The notes under the pieces are model-generated. The model did no database searches and was not told the DNA's origin. It saw only the letters and a program-made list of their open reading frames with translations. Shown one piece after another: positions 13,401 through 26,700 of a stretch of 64,000 nucleotides of DNA (the first letter of the stretch is position 1; each line of letters opens with the position of its first letter). The position numbers and the translations under genes were made by a program. Source of the stretch: Varanus komodoensis (lineage: Eukaryota; Chordata; Lepidosauria; Squamata; Varanidae); NCBI RefSeq assembly GCF_004798865.1, contig NW_025336087.1, positions 49,767,621 through 49,831,620 on the forward strand, given 5' to 3'.

Positions 13401-14394
13401 TTTCTGGGCCTCATTAAGATTTACAGACTCTCTAGTCATGGTTTGGAAATCAGGAATGCAGCCTTGGCCCTCTTAAGTGCAGATTTCTTCTTCCTTTTCT
13501 CTAACTGTATGGTCATAGTTCTGTCTATGTCAGAACTGGGCAAATTAATTATACCTAACCAGAAATTGCCACCAAAGCTATTGCTTCTGATAAAAGCCAC
13601 AGTCTGGAGGCAGTTCTGATGAGAGCTTTCTCTTACATGTTTTGGATATAGTGATAATATAGCTAGTGCAAAACAAAAGGCCACAGGGACAGGGGACAGA
13701 ACCCATGATACAATCACAACTTGGTTCCAGATCATGGTTTGCAGTCAGGAGAATATGATATATAAGTGGAGCCATTCTATGCCTCCGGGGAAAGGAAAAT
13801 ATGAAATGAATGCTTCACTTGTCTTTGTCCAGAGTCTAAGATAAAAGATGGAAACAGGATGGAGGAGCTTACTTTGGTAGTTTTGATCTTTGATGGATGG
13901 CCAGAGAATATGGCTCAAGTAGTATAGAATGTGGAATGATGTCACAAATGGAGAATGACATAGTTTTCTTAGCTGGTATCGGAACTGCCTTTGGCGGTTT
14001 CACAGGAATTACTGTGTTGCTGTGGTGACTTCATTTTACTGCACAAGGAAAAGAGTTGGTAGGCTGAGACTTGAATTCAGATTCTTTTTTTATTTGCTAA
14101 AATATTTGAAAATCCAAAGTAGATTGTGGATATCAGATATGAAAGTGCTTAAACATACATTTTAATTCTGAGTCCATTCGTTCTTCCTGTCCTATTTTTA
14201 TCTAACTGCATCACTGAAGTTCTTAGTTGGATGTTTTCTGTGCTTTATCTTTTTTGCCAAGAAATATCAACTGCTTTGAATCAAGGTTCCCATGCACTTC
14301 TATCAATCATATATATATGGAATGCAGAAATTTTATGGAAAACCATAAAATAGGCTAGGGATGGGCATAAAGTACTTTATAGTTGTACATTTTT

Positions 14395-14475
14395 GGACTC
14401 TTAACATGCTTGACCATTCTTTGGCTTGGATGTCTAGGAGTTGAAGTCCAAACTCACTCCAGTAATAGGCACATG
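14395..14475. repeat. Degraded palindromic DNA-transposon relic
   Basis: gacyattctttggcttggatg and aggagttgaagtccaaactc recall the arms of the palindromic family; the other arm is poorly preserved. Confidence 0.3.
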
Positions 14476-14579
14476 AGTGGGAAGCCCTCATAATGAATGA
14501 TAGGGTAGAAATATTTAAATGAATACATGTATACATATGTTATTTAAAAGTTTAGTTATGAAATGTCTTATACTTTAGA

Positions 14580-14760
14580 GTGTTGGACTAGAAACGCATG
14601 AAGCTCGCTTAGATAACTTTAAAGCCAGTCATTGACTCTCAGCCTAACTTACCATATAGGGTTGTTGTCGTGAAGATAAAATGGAGCTATGTAAGCCACC
14701 TTGGGTTCCTTGTAAGAGGACAAAAGTTGGGATATAAATGCAGTGTAATAATAGTGATGA
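14580..14760 (+). mobile_element. MIR-like tRNA-derived SINE
   Basis: gttggactagaaacgcatga is the decayed tRNA-like head. The tail is clearer: gactctcagcctaacttacc, agggttgttgtcgtgaagat, aaaatggagctatgtaagcc and gggatataaatgcagtg. Confidence 0.6.
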
Positions 14761-16720
14761 TAATAATTGGCAGCATAGCTAATATTGATGTTTAGTAATG
14801 AGATGTATGCTAGCATGAAAAATGTTGACTGCATGTACTGCAAATACATTATTCCATGAACCAGATGGTAAGATTCCTAATGAGGTTTTTAAAATTTACA
14901 AATATCATATTATTTTTTTTATAATTGTTTTTAAAAGGAACAAGGCAAAATGTTTCTTGGAACAAAGGAAGAGTTTAGCACATGATTAAAGCTGCTAACT
15001 TTGACAAACATATTTATCCACACTCAAGCGTTTTATTCATCCCTGCATGCTTGTGCAGTTTCCATTAGAAAAGTAATTTGAGTTTTTTTTGCATGGCAAC
15101 AAGAAAAAACATCACTGTTTGCTAATTCAGTCTTTTAAAGACTGTTTGTTGTAAACTATCAGGAGAATAAATTGAATTTCAGCGATAACAGCATGCTCTG
15201 TAAAATATTACCATGCAAATTACTTTTGAAATATACAAATTCATGAAAACAAGTACAAATGCATACCTTTATAAAAGCAGGTTTAAAAAGAAGTTTGCTT
15301 GTTTCTATTAGCCTTCGCAGCCATTGGCTGAATTGTTGTGACCTCCCAGTGTACTGCATTCATGCAATGTTAAAACTTCTGAGAAGTAGTACCAGTCAAT
15401 AGTGCATACGCACAAATGTAATAACTAGTGGCTGAGTAAATATGAGTCTTTTCTAACTGTTGCCAGTTGAAGCCAATTGGTAAAGTTGAAACTTGCTTGG
15501 GTTAGGGAAAGCCCATCATACCTCAGAACATCAAATGTCAGGTGTGGTTGTTATAAGTAGTGGAATATGAATGCTTTGGGATCTGTTTGACATACTGTGT
15601 TGAAATAACTGTCCAAATTGTGAATTGTTAGTAGAGTGGCTTGACCTTCAGCAAGCAGCCAGCAATACCAGAAATCAACCTGTTAATTTTCTTTCTTCTG
15701 GAGGCCAAGCCATCCATCAAGGTCTGAGCATAGAGCCAGGAGTGCTTAGAAAGCACCTTCGAGTATGTGCCAGAACATTAGAGCACAGCTGCTGCTGTGG
15801 ATAATTAATGGGAGAGTGCTGCACTCTTCTGAGGCATAGTATGTCTTTATTTGCAAAGTCACGTGCCACCTCTCACTTCTGTGTTGTGGATATAAAATTA
15901 TAGTGAGTCATTTGCATTTAATTTCAGATGTATTTAAGGGAGAGAGGAGCTTGGTTTATTCATATTTTTTTCATGGGGACCTGATGAACATTTACAGAAA
16001 TACAAACCACTTTAATCAGCAGGAGATTTTCTTTCTGCTGGGATTTGTACCCTTAGCCTGTGCTCTTAAATTTAGTCTTCTCTTATGAGAATGGAACTTT
16101 CTTCTTTTATATTCAAAATATGGAGCTGCTGCCAGAAAAGCTCTTTTATTTTTCCCCTAAAGCCCCTATAATTGTTTGATTTCAGATTGGTCAACAGTTG
16201 GTCAACTTATTAATGTTCTGTTCTTGCCCTTTGGAAACAGAAGGTAATCTTGGGCTTGAGTCATCTGGCTTCCAAGTGCTGGCCTTCACTACTGGCTTGT
16301 TGCTTTTGCTCTCACACATCTGTAAAATGGGAATAATGGTGTTCTGGTTTTCATTACTCAGAATGCAAAAAGATGCTAAAATGTGCAAAAATGCCACAAA
16401 GTGAGAGATAATAGTAGGGTGGGAAACAATCTTTTAAAAAGCCTATTTGGAGTTTAATCCTGATCATTTCCTGTGGGGCTGTGCATATGGGCTGTTCTTT
16501 GGAGCTCTCTCTTTATTAGCAGCTTTTATCTAATAGAAGAAATGTGATTATGTGGCAAGCCATTTTAACACCTGTTTTTATCCTTCCATAAGCCTTCTTT
16601 GCAGAATTGATATTTAACAAAGGGTGCACTCTGAGTCACACAAACTTTACAGTGGCACAATCTATAATGTTAAAACATCTGCATGGAATCAAATTGAGCA
16701 TGCAGTTGTTGAATATGTTG

Positions 16721-16745
16721 GTGGTGGTGGTGGTGGTGATGATGT
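16721..16745. repeat. (GGT)n / (GAT)n microsatellite
   Basis: Seven GGT units pass into GATGATG. Confidence 0.9.
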
Positions 16746-17304
16746 TTTAAAGCAGTTATTTTTGATATTTTAAGTTGTACACTCAAGATGCTGCTGCTTC
16801 TTTTTCTTTTTGTTAGCCTTGATTTAGCATAAAAGCACCTTTGCTGTTTCTGTAATCACAAGTATCTCTGCATCAGACCTTTAAACCAGTAATTCTCAGT
16901 GCTTCTCTTGCCCTCTAAACAGGCACATACCTTTGCTGTACAAGGATTGTTTTCAGGTGTCTGTATAAGGAAGCTTCACACAGTATAGCTCGTTCTTTCT
17001 TCTAGGCCTCAGATAATTAGTATGGATCCATATGGACTGGTAAACATTTTTGTGAGCTAATAATATATGAGGATGTCCTTGTAAGGCTGAAATTATTCTT
17101 AACCTGTATTGTTCAAATTCTGGCAGTGTGCAAAGTATGATAAAACAGTTTAAAAATTTCTATGATAAATTTAATGGATATTTTTGAGGTCTTGTACTGA
17201 ATTCAGGAGTAATTCTTCTGAGGGGTTTTCCTGGGCCTAGCTGAGGCCTAGTTTTGCAGAGTCAACCATCTTGTCTGTCAAATGCATGAAATACAGTGTA
17301 ATGG

Positions 17305-17395
17305 TCTTTGTCTAATTATTTATTTAAAAGATTTCTGTGCTGCCTTCAACTGTGAGACTCAGAGGGAGCTTACAATGTACTTAGTAAATTTTGAT
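17305..17395 (-). mobile_element. LINE 3' tail (L2-like), inverted
   Basis: attatttatttaaaagattt followed by ctgtgctgccttcaactgtg and agactcagagggagcttaca is the reverse of the 'gtaagccgccctgagtc...ataaataaataa' end shared by squamate L2-type LINEs. Confidence 0.45.
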
Positions 17396-18074
17396 CCTGT
17401 GAACCCCCTGCTGCTCTTGGCTGTCCATTTTGATGCAATTTAGAATGAGGAGGAAGTGCTGTGAAGTAGTGTAAAAATCCATGTCCCTTTAAGGCTACTC
17501 AAGTATGGAAACCAATATCATGAGACATTTATGAAAATTACAAACCTTTTCTTAGATCCAAGTTGACAGAGGTTTGTTACTGAGCTGTTACATTAACGTA
17601 CTGGGACAATCCAAAGGGTGAGGCAAGGAGACAGTCATTTTTAAAGAGCACACCTCATTCGGAGCCTGGCACAGAAAGAATTGTGAACATTCAGTTTAAA
17701 TGCTCAGACTTTTAAACTGTGAGTTCTGAATTGGTGAACTTAATGCAATTAGTCAGATGCCAAGTAATTGAAGTGGAGGAAGCCTGTCCTCTACTCCCTT
17801 TTTGTATGGCATTGTCTCAGGATTGCTTTTTCTCCATAACTCTATAAAAGTTAGGTTGTGGTTGTTAAGTAAACTAGGGATGGCCAAATGAAAAGACAAA
17901 AGACAACCTCTGGCCTACAACATGATCCCCTGTGTCTTCCATGATTGCCTTTTCAGTGTACCTATTAATTCACAGGCATAGAACATAAGTTCTTCTTATA
18001 GGAGAGGAATCTAAGGCCCACTTCAGGCATCCTTCAGCAAGACCAGAAATGCTTTGGCTTCCACTGAGAGTTGA

Positions 18075-18225
18075 ACTTTGGCAATCTGGTTTGTAGCCTC
18101 CACTTGGCCATGACGGCCTCTGGAAGACTTGGAGCCTCAATATAACTTATCTCACAGGATTGCCGTGAGGATAAAATGGAGAGGAGGCGCATCAGTAGGA
18201 AGAAGCAGGATATAAATGTAACTAG
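18075..18225 (+). mobile_element. MIR-like SINE, 3' half
   Basis: tataacttatctcacaggat, then tgccgtgaggataaaatgga and aagcaggatataaatgtaac are the tail blocks of the SINE also seen at 14580-14760. Confidence 0.5.
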
Positions 18226-19254
18226 ACATATATAAAACTTTTGAATCATTCTCCCCCCTATTCTAAGGCTAGTGGAAGATATATATGAGCATGCACATGT
18301 ATGTATGTAGAGAACCATTTCCCTCTTAACTTGACCCTAGGAGCTTTTACATGCACCGGGGGAACACTTGAAGCCTGGCACCGAAGAGATGGACTACTCC
18401 CTGTATTGTTTTGCCTGTAATGGTTGAATAAGTACAAGATTCTAGCTATGACTTAGAGAAGGTGGCATATAGTAGCCAGTACTTGGTTCAGTAGCCAAGG
18501 GCTAAAATATATCTGTTTGCACTCCTTGCAAGCAGTACTGATGAACTCTTTCCAAAGGAGATGTTGCGAGTGGGTGCATATTATTCCTCCATTCAGGGCT
18601 GGATTCACAGATTTCTGGCTATAAGTGCATTGAATATGTATCGGTATAGCTCATTTAGAATCATTTCAAGGTATAAACATGCATGTTGAGAAGCACCTTT
18701 TTCCCTCCTCCTCCTCCTCTTCTTTGGCAAGCACTATTGATTGAAGGGATAGCCCATTTACTTTAGGGTATTGTCTTTACGTGGGCTTACTTTTGACTTT
18801 CACCTCTTCATTTTTTTCTACTTCTGCAAAATATCTATTGTGTGCTTTTATGCTTAATATTCTTTCTGTCTAATGGTATTTTCCATTTTTCTTATTAGCT
18901 GTGTTTTTCTGGGCTGATTTTGCAGTTCTAGCTTAGTGAGTTCTTTCTGGCATTTTTATGCCACTAACTACCCTCTTCTGCTTCTTGGCTTTTTCCTCCA
19001 GTCTTCTGTTATATACATCTCTTTTTTGCACAAAATTTCCCACATGCTTTCATCTACGTGCTTATTCCATTCTGGATACTCAGCTAGTAATCCCATCTCA
19101 TACTTTCTCTACTGTATTGTCAGTTTGTTCTTATGGTAATACTTGATTTAGACTTTCAGCACATCAAATTGTAGTTTCCTACTCTTATCAATGATTTTTA
19201 CAATATATAATTAAATTTTCTATGCGAGCACAAATGTCACCTCATGCCAGATTT

Positions 19255-19445
19255 AATGGGTTGGATCCAGCATCTGCTTCTATTGATAGAAGGGTTACAC
19301 TCATGAAAGATACTCAGATTTCCCCACACACACCTCAGCAGGAACTCACTTCATGCAAGAGAGTTCCCTAAACCTCCTTGTAGGATTTTCCAGGGACTGG
19401 AGGAGCTGTCCTGGGGAAGAAATCCAGTTCCATCCACCCAGTTGC
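19255..19445. repeat. Possible MITE relic next to the first coding exon
   Basis: Starts atgggttggatccagcatct, the same terminal motif as the element at 32725-32963. No matching right end was identified. It ends about 100 bases before the exon acceptor. Confidence 0.35.
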
Positions 19446-19547
19446 ATGTGCCTTAGTCTGACTCTAACTTGCTATTACTGTATTAATTCTGCAAGGCTTT
19501 AATAGAGACTTGTCATTGCACAATAACTGTTTTTTATTTCTTTACAG

Positions 19548-19600
19548 CCCTAACAAACAAAATGTCAATAGAATAACTGAGGAATCTTCTAAAATCTGCC
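19548..19600 (+). other. APBA1: 5' untranslated part of the first coding exon, with a four-codon uORF
   Basis: A pyrimidine tract ending in TTTACAG places the acceptor at 19546-19547, so 53 bases of 5'UTR precede the start codon in this exon. The main ATG at 19601 has G at -3 (ctgccATGa), a fair context, and it matches the start of the family protein. A short upstream ATG lies at 19562-19564, reads four codons and stops at 19576, 24 bases before the main ATG. Earlier non-coding exon(s) and the promoter must lie outside the window or were not recognisable. Confidence 0.8.
19562..19576 (+). promoter_or_regulatory. Minimal upstream ORF (M-S-I-E-stop)
   Basis: ATG at 19562 with A at -3 opens a four-codon frame that ends in TAA at 19574-19576. 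It lies wholly within the 5'UTR of the first APBA1 coding exon and does not overlap the main frame. Short uORFs this close to a main start can reduce or modulate initiation; whether this one does is inference. Confidence 0.4.
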
Positions 19601-20755
19601 ATGAACCATTTTGAGGGTCCACCTGAAGGAGAGGTCAGTGATGAACTAGGAAACCGAGAGGTGAATGAGTCTGTGGAGGCTGACCTTGAACATTCTGAGG
19701 TAGAGGAAGAACAACAACATTATGCAGTTCATTATCCAAGATGTGCTAATGGCAGCCATGAAGGACAGTCTAGACAGGAAGAGGAGGGCACATTAGCTCG
19801 GTCTGCCAGCACAGAGAGTGGCTTCCATAATCACACAGATACTGCTGAAGGAGATGTCATAGCCACGGCAGAAGATGGCTATGAAGCAGACAGAGTGCTA
19901 GAAAATGAGGATGAGAGTGCCTATGCAGTACAGTACAGGCCTGAGTCAGAGGAGTACACTGAAAATGCTGAGGCAGAACATGCTGAAACTATTCACAACC
20001 GGACTCTTCCCAACCACTTGCACTTTCATTCCATTGAGCATGAGGAAGCCATGAATGCAGCATATTCAGGCTATGTCTACACCCACCGGCTCTTCCATCG
20101 AGGAGAAGATGAGCAGTATGCAGAGCCCTATGCTGACTATGGACTTCAGGAACATGTATATGAGGAGATAGGTGACACACCTGACCTTGATGTCAGGGAA
20201 GGTCTTAGACTCTATGATCAAGAGAGAGAGGAGGCTGATAACTATCGTAAGGAAGCCCTGGGTGCCCGACTGCACCATTATGATGAGCGCTCAGATGGAG
20301 AGTCTGACAGTCCTGAAAAGGAGGCAGAGTTTGCTCCTTATCCAAGAATGGACAGCTACGAACAAGAGGAAGATATTGACCAAATTGTCGCTGAAGTCAA
20401 ACAGAGTATGAGTTCTCAGAGCTTAGACAAAGCTGCTGAAGACATGCCAGAAGCAGAGCAGAATGTGGACACTAGTAACACACCTGCTAATATGCGTCAC
20501 AAAAGCAACAGTCAACTTTCAGTTGGTTCCAGGCCCCCTGTTAATGTGGGAGAAACAGTGCAAAGGTATAGCAAGGAGAAAAGGGATGCGATATCACTAG
20601 CCATTAAGGACATTAAAGAAGCTATTGAGGAAGTGAAGACAAGGACCATACGTTCTCCTTATACTCCTGATGAGCCCAAAGAACCCATTTGGGTGATGAG
20701 ACAAGACATCAGCCCAACCAGGGATGGTGAGGACCAAAGGCCACTAGAGGGAGAT
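19601..20755 (+). CDS. APBA1: APBA1 first coding exon (residues 1-385): acidic N-terminus, Munc18- and CASK-binding region
   Basis: An uninterrupted 385-codon frame. Residues 20-130 are strongly acidic and probably disordered, as in other APBA1 proteins. Conserved blocks include [20 protein letters not shown] (66-85), [19 protein letters not shown] (152-170), [20 protein letters not shown] (227-246) and the [17 protein letters not shown] segment (256-272). The Munc18-interacting domain of Mint1 maps to roughly this last third. [19 protein letters not shown] (356-374) contains the IWVMR motif known to bind the CaMK domain of CASK. The stretch 289-315 is serine/proline-rich and looks the least conserved. 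The exon ends with GAT|gtaagt in phase 0. If the donor is not used, the frame runs on for 24 codons to a stop at 20828-20830. Confidence 0.97.
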
Positions 20756-23700
20756 GTAAGTACACCAAATGCTGAATTATACTTTGATCACAAACTTGTG
20801 TTAATTTCTCAAAAAACTACTCCGTGCTAATGTTCACCTTGACATTTGGTACTTTCTTACTGGTTTTTAACTGCTTGGAAAATAAAATGTTACATTCAGA
20901 ATGTAAATTCATCATTTAAAATGATTACAGAGGCTTGTGGGTCACTATTTTTTGAGTGGTTAAATGTGTTTTGGATGTGAGAATTATTGCAGTACAAATT
21001 TCCCCTTGGTTACCCAATTATTTTTGTTGTAATTGGTAACAAACAATCTATCAAAAATATTTTAAACATGTGACTTAGGTAGAATATGTACATTTGCAGC
21101 ATTTTCGTTAGAAGCAGTGTGTTTGCTAAGCTGTGGCATGGTGTCATGTGATGCTGTAATCACATTGCTGTTGATGTGACTTTTTCAGTCAGGTAGAAGA
21201 GTTGTTTCCTTCTTTTATCTAAGTAATGTCATTTCATGCAATATTCCTTGTCAGTTTTGACTCAAAAACGATGTGCTTGCTTTCAGTTGACATGCAGAGA
21301 AAACAGCCCAACATTTTCTTCTAGGTGTTTTGTTTACGTTTTGTATACCAAAGTACCTGTTGGATGCCTCAAAACATTTGCTGTAGGGTTTCAATCTGCA
21401 GAAAACTAAGACTGAAATTTTGTGCACTGCTTGCATAGTTTACTTCAATAGGATTTAAGTAGCATAATTGTGTGCAGGTTGCTTCCCAAGTTCTTAATAA
21501 ATAATGTTAGAATTTCATGGTTTTATTTATCTCAAACACCACTAGTATTTTGTCTGGCTTCAGTGTATTGCTCTGTCTGCTCATCTACCAAGGTAATTTG
21601 GAGTAAGTTATAGAGTAAATTAGAGTGTAGTTCAAGACAGAAATTGGCCACCCTTTATGCTCCAGACTGCACTAGGATTGCTATCCCGAGGGAGTTCTCT
21701 GTCTCTTTATCCTGCAAAGTTGCTTATGGTAGCATGCAACACTTGTATATATAAATTCCTTTGCTTATTCATTTTCGTTAAAGGAACTTGGATAGGAGAA
21801 TTGGGTGGAGAATATAATCTCATTAAGTGATACTTTCCCATAATTTCAGCAGACAAATCCTATACCCTTTTACCAGAAATGTCATGCTGTATGGCTTTGC
21901 ATATGACTGTGTTGCCAGAGAAGTGGAAAAAAAGAGCTTTTCTGTTCTTGTTTTCTCTATAATTCTGGTACTTTTAAAAAAATACACCTTTCCAGTGTCA
22001 GATCGTGCATGAAACGGGCCAAATAGATTGAAGAAAAGCAATATTTATTAAGAGTACAGCACTCAAAGCTGGCAGTATATTATTAGGCTTGTAAGGCAGA
22101 ATGCCGTAGAAATGTGCAGTGCTTCATTAAAACAATGCTATTTTATTTTGCCTCATCCTCTGACAGCTTTCTCATAGCCCTCTCCCTTCGTGTGGCTGGG
22201 AATTTTCCTCCCTGCTTTCATAACTTATCTAAGGATGACCCTTTCAATATGCAGCTCAAATACTCACCCTTGGCCTAGTTTCTTCTTCTTCTATCTTATC
22301 TAGGAGCGGTCCTCCATAGACATAAGTTTTCCTTAAACTTCATAGTTGTAAACCATTTTCTCCAACACAGGTCTCCTCAAAAGGGAAAATGTTCAAAATT
22401 CTAAATGCAAGAACCCATCTAATCCTTTTCCATAAGGAGAGATGAAAATTTTTTGTTCCAGATACGTGTAAAAAAAAATGGCTCAACAAGCCACTAGTGC
22501 CGTAATGTTGGTAGGTGGACTACCTGACAGGCGAAGGTGTGCAGACTATCTTGGATAGGGCCGCACCACCTCTCTACGTCTTATTTGTAGTTTGGTGGTG
22601 TTCCTTGACGTAGCACTTCAACTGACTTATCTTTCCAGACAAAGACAAGCCTTGCCACAGCTATTCAACCCTAAGGAACATCCAGATTAAACTATTATAA
22701 TATTCTACATGGGACTGAAAAGCATTCAGAAAGTTCAATGGCGGTGAAATGTAACAAGTGCTTGCTTGTGGGAGCTAGGCATTTTGATCATGTTATACCT
22801 AGTTAAACGGAATAGAATTGGTTGCCAGATTGTTCCTGCTCTAAAAACTTGCTATCAACCATTTGCTGTTGCTCACGTGCGCTGGTAATCAACTTCAAAT
22901 TCTCCAGCCTTGTGAAGCTGGGATGAGAACCACAAGGTTTGGAGCCTCCAGGCATGTGTTAGGCCCAGATACTGTGCTGTTTTTAGGCAGTATATAAAAC
23001 ATGAGTCTTTAAGAAACTATTTGGATAAATGTTTTAATCACTGTTTGGTATGAATATATGGGTGTGCATATCTGTATCCCCCTTATGGTTAACTAATATC
23101 TTAACAAGTTATCATCTGTTTGGGTTTTTAAGGTCCCTTCTTTGTAAAATATGTAGGATATAAGGTTTTAAAACCCAAATAGAATAGTTTTAATTTTGCA
23201 ACAATAGAATAAAAAACAGTTTTCTGCAATATTTAGGCTTAGGGTAGGCAACCTTTTTGGGCCTGTGGAATTCAGCAATTTGAAAAATTGACCAGGCATC
23301 ACCACAAAATGGCTTCCTAGGGAGATGGGGCTAGTTAGAAGAGACAAATGTGTCTCAGAGTCTGAGTACAAAGGAGAGCTAGAGTCTGAGTCCCAATACC
23401 CTAAACAGTCCTTTTGAAGCCAGTTCTCAGTATCAACAGAAATATATTCCATGGAAAACAAACTCTTTTTTCTCCTTTCACCTACCCTGCTATGCCAGCC
23501 AGATCATACCTTCATTTCTTTTTATCTCATTCTGGATCACTACCTAAATAAATGTGCTTTTTCAGTTTTTCCTTTTCTTTTTTTTTAACTGGTAGGTAAA
23601 GCAGCTCAATCGTTGTCGCAAAAGGAGTCTGGGGCACACTGGTGTCCATAGGGACCAAGTTGTCTATCCCTGTTGTGTGCTATGGATTCCAAGCTCTATT

Positions 23701-26700
23701 TTAGAAAAGTGAATTGGTGGGTTTGCTTTGGGTCATGTTGGTTGTGGATCCCCAGAAGCCTGAATCCACAGATGTGATAATGATGTCTTGGAGACATAAA
23801 AAATGCACATTTTGCAATATTCAAGGTTTCCACAATGTTTTTCTTTATGAAATTTCATGGAGTAGGTGTATCTAAATGTTTAGAAACTACTTGCTTAAAT
23901 ACATATTTTAATTTTGCCCAGCTCATGGTTTTCTGCTGAAGATACTGCATGTGAGGCCTCCATTTTGTCCAATACTAGATTGACTCAGTTATTGTCATCC
24001 CTTGCCAACTTCGTGTGTCCCATCCCCTGGGATTAATGAAGCAACAGTTTTGTACATCTGATACCTCTTGTTTAGTGGTGTGGAAGAATAGTTACTGACA
24101 GCTCGTCCCTGGCTAGCAACCCTCAGAAAGCATAGATTTGTTTTTGCAGCATTTAGTAAACATGTATGGTCTGGTTTTGTTAAGTGGAATATAACATTTT
24201 TTAGACCGATATCCCCCCCCCCATTTAGATCATTTTCATTTCATGTTTAACTTACTTTTGTGCCAACAAGTTTTCCTAGCTCTCAATCTGCTGCTATGGT
24301 AGCTTTGCAGAGGATCAGTTTTTCCACAGCCGGGCTGATTTATTATTAATAAAGGGAATAGAGAAGTCTGCATTGAATAATTGAGCAGGTTTCAGGTGCT
24401 GCGTGAGATAAAAAAATTATGTTTATGTAATCCAAGATTGACAGTAGCCATGAGAAAAGAGCAACAGAGGCATGCACAAGAACTAAGAGCAATATGAATT
24501 TGATGAAATGCTTAAGCAAATGTTTTAAAACTGTAATGATTGGAACACAGATGGAAATTCTACTGGGCCTTCTATTGATAGTATTAACTACTAAACTTAT
24601 TCATAGATTAATTTTTTTAAGTACTTAAGTGCTTGGATAGTCAGATTTTTGCTGACTAAAATACCACCTTAAAAAATCCAAGCTACAATGAAACACTTGG
24701 TCTGTTTTACATCTAAGTAGGATGTGGAAAGGTAAATCCATGTGAAGATCAATCCTGAACATATTAATCCTGATTTTGGAGTAGTCACAAGGAGAGATGC
24801 CATTATAACTAAGCCTTACTATTTGAGGCTTTTATCATTTAGGATTGTTGACAAATGCAATAGAATTCAGTTTTTAAGATCTGTTTTTGTAACAGATCAT
24901 GAGCCTTTAGAATATCATTGGCTATACAGTTCATTGAATAAATAGGGCCCATTAGTTCTTGTAGATGGTTCTGTTGCTGTTTTCTTCTGGCTGGTATAGA
25001 TCTTTGGGAAACATAAGCTCAATACTATCCTTTGGCTTCTTGGTGTCATTTATAAGTTTTCAAAAAATGGGTTAAACCATCTGCATGTTCCTTTGTTTGT
25101 GTACCCTACTATAGTATCTGGTCTTGCAGATTTTTGTACAGCTTCATGTGAGTACAAAAGCCAAAAAATCTAGAAAAGCTAAAACTATCAATCAGACCAG
25201 CTCTGATGCCATATGCCTCTCCTTCACAGCAATGCCCAACCAATCAGGAGTATATCTTTTAGTAAGTTTCCTTGGGAAGGGGAATTGACTGCACAGGAAG
25301 CTGCCTGAAATTTGACCTGGTCAGTTTCATCTCCCTTTAGGCTGTGTTTGATGAGCAAAACTGTAACCATGCACATTTTTCTCCACAGCAAAACCCTTTC
25401 TCTCATTACTTCTGTACTGAAGACCAGTATGGACTAATTACTGAGCAGCATTAAGGGAGAAGTCATTTCTGTGACTGCAGTGAGAAATGTGGCTGCAGTG
25501 AGAATCCAGTGCTCATTCACTCCTTTGCAAGGTGTCCTAAAGAATTTGTTTTTAGAATTCTGCTGGTTTTCAGATATGTGGAGCAAACCAGCATGATACT
25601 AAGCTAAATTTTGTCCTCCTTTCCTTTGAAGTTCAGAACATGGAACATACTATGTGCTGTGGATCATACTCTGTTCTTTCCTAAGTAGTTTGCCTAACTG
25701 TAGTAATATAATTAAAACCACATCTATTTCAAGTTGAATTTCCACATAATTGCATTTTAAAAATTAAAACAAAAATGTAAGTGTTGCAGTAAACTGCTAT
25801 TTAATTATACTCTGCTCTTAATTTATGGACCTTTAAAAAGTGCCTATTTATACTGGCTCCCATATTATTTGTGTGTATATGAGAGAGACCTTTAAACATT
25901 TCATATATTGCAGCATACAATGGTGGCATTTTTGTTACTTAGAAGAGACCAATAGTATTACAATTATGCTATAAATATTCTTCTGCAGGCCAGTAAATGA
26001 AAAGAATAAACTAATGGCAGACTTTTGTGAAGCTGTTTACAATGTTGCCATTTAGTAACAAAGAGGGTTAATCTATATAGGTAGGACACCAGCCATCATC
26101 TCTTGTTACAGGCTTCACTTTCAGATCCCAGGAACAAAGCACCACTGGAAAAAATTCACTGGCATTCGCTAGTTAACAGATGACTCTGTAGTTGAAGCAG
26201 TATAGCAGCAAAATCAAAATGGAGAATTTTTGGATGTATCAGGCTGAATATCTCGGGAAAATGGTAGGTGAATTCTGGCAAGAAAGTAAATGGTGATTTA
26301 GGGCACAATCCTATGAAGGTTTAGACAGCAAAAAGTCATGCAAGTCCCAGCATGCCTCAGCCAATATGACTTTTTCTACCTAAACATGCATAGTATTGCA
26401 TTCTTAGAGAATGTTGACCTATCTTTTGAAGGTATTCCATCTTCAGTATACCAAAATTGCAATATGGTTGCATTATAACAAATAATAATAAGATACTGCA
26501 GTAGGAATATGAACAACATAGCTGGAAAGCAACTGTGCAATCTTTAAAAAGAATATAGCATTTGTGGTACCATTATAATCTTTATAATATTGAGCTGTAG
26601 AGGAAAGAACAGTTTTTAAATGTGAAAGTGATGATGGTAGGCAAAGAGTTTGCTTCTTGTGATGTATACCTATATTTTTTAATCGTACTGGTCACCTCTT

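Larger units (their letters stand above)
1..19547 (+). other. Upstream APBA1 intron (3' part); no host gene recognised
   Basis: AT-rich unique sequence with scattered old repeats, listed separately. All open frames here are short (under about 105 codons), start at arbitrary points, have no recognisable domain and overlap on both strands, as expected by chance. Besides the listed repeats and the gap I see no exon, promoter island or RNA gene. CpG is rare throughout, so the APBA1 promoter is probably well to the left of this window. Confidence 0.75.
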
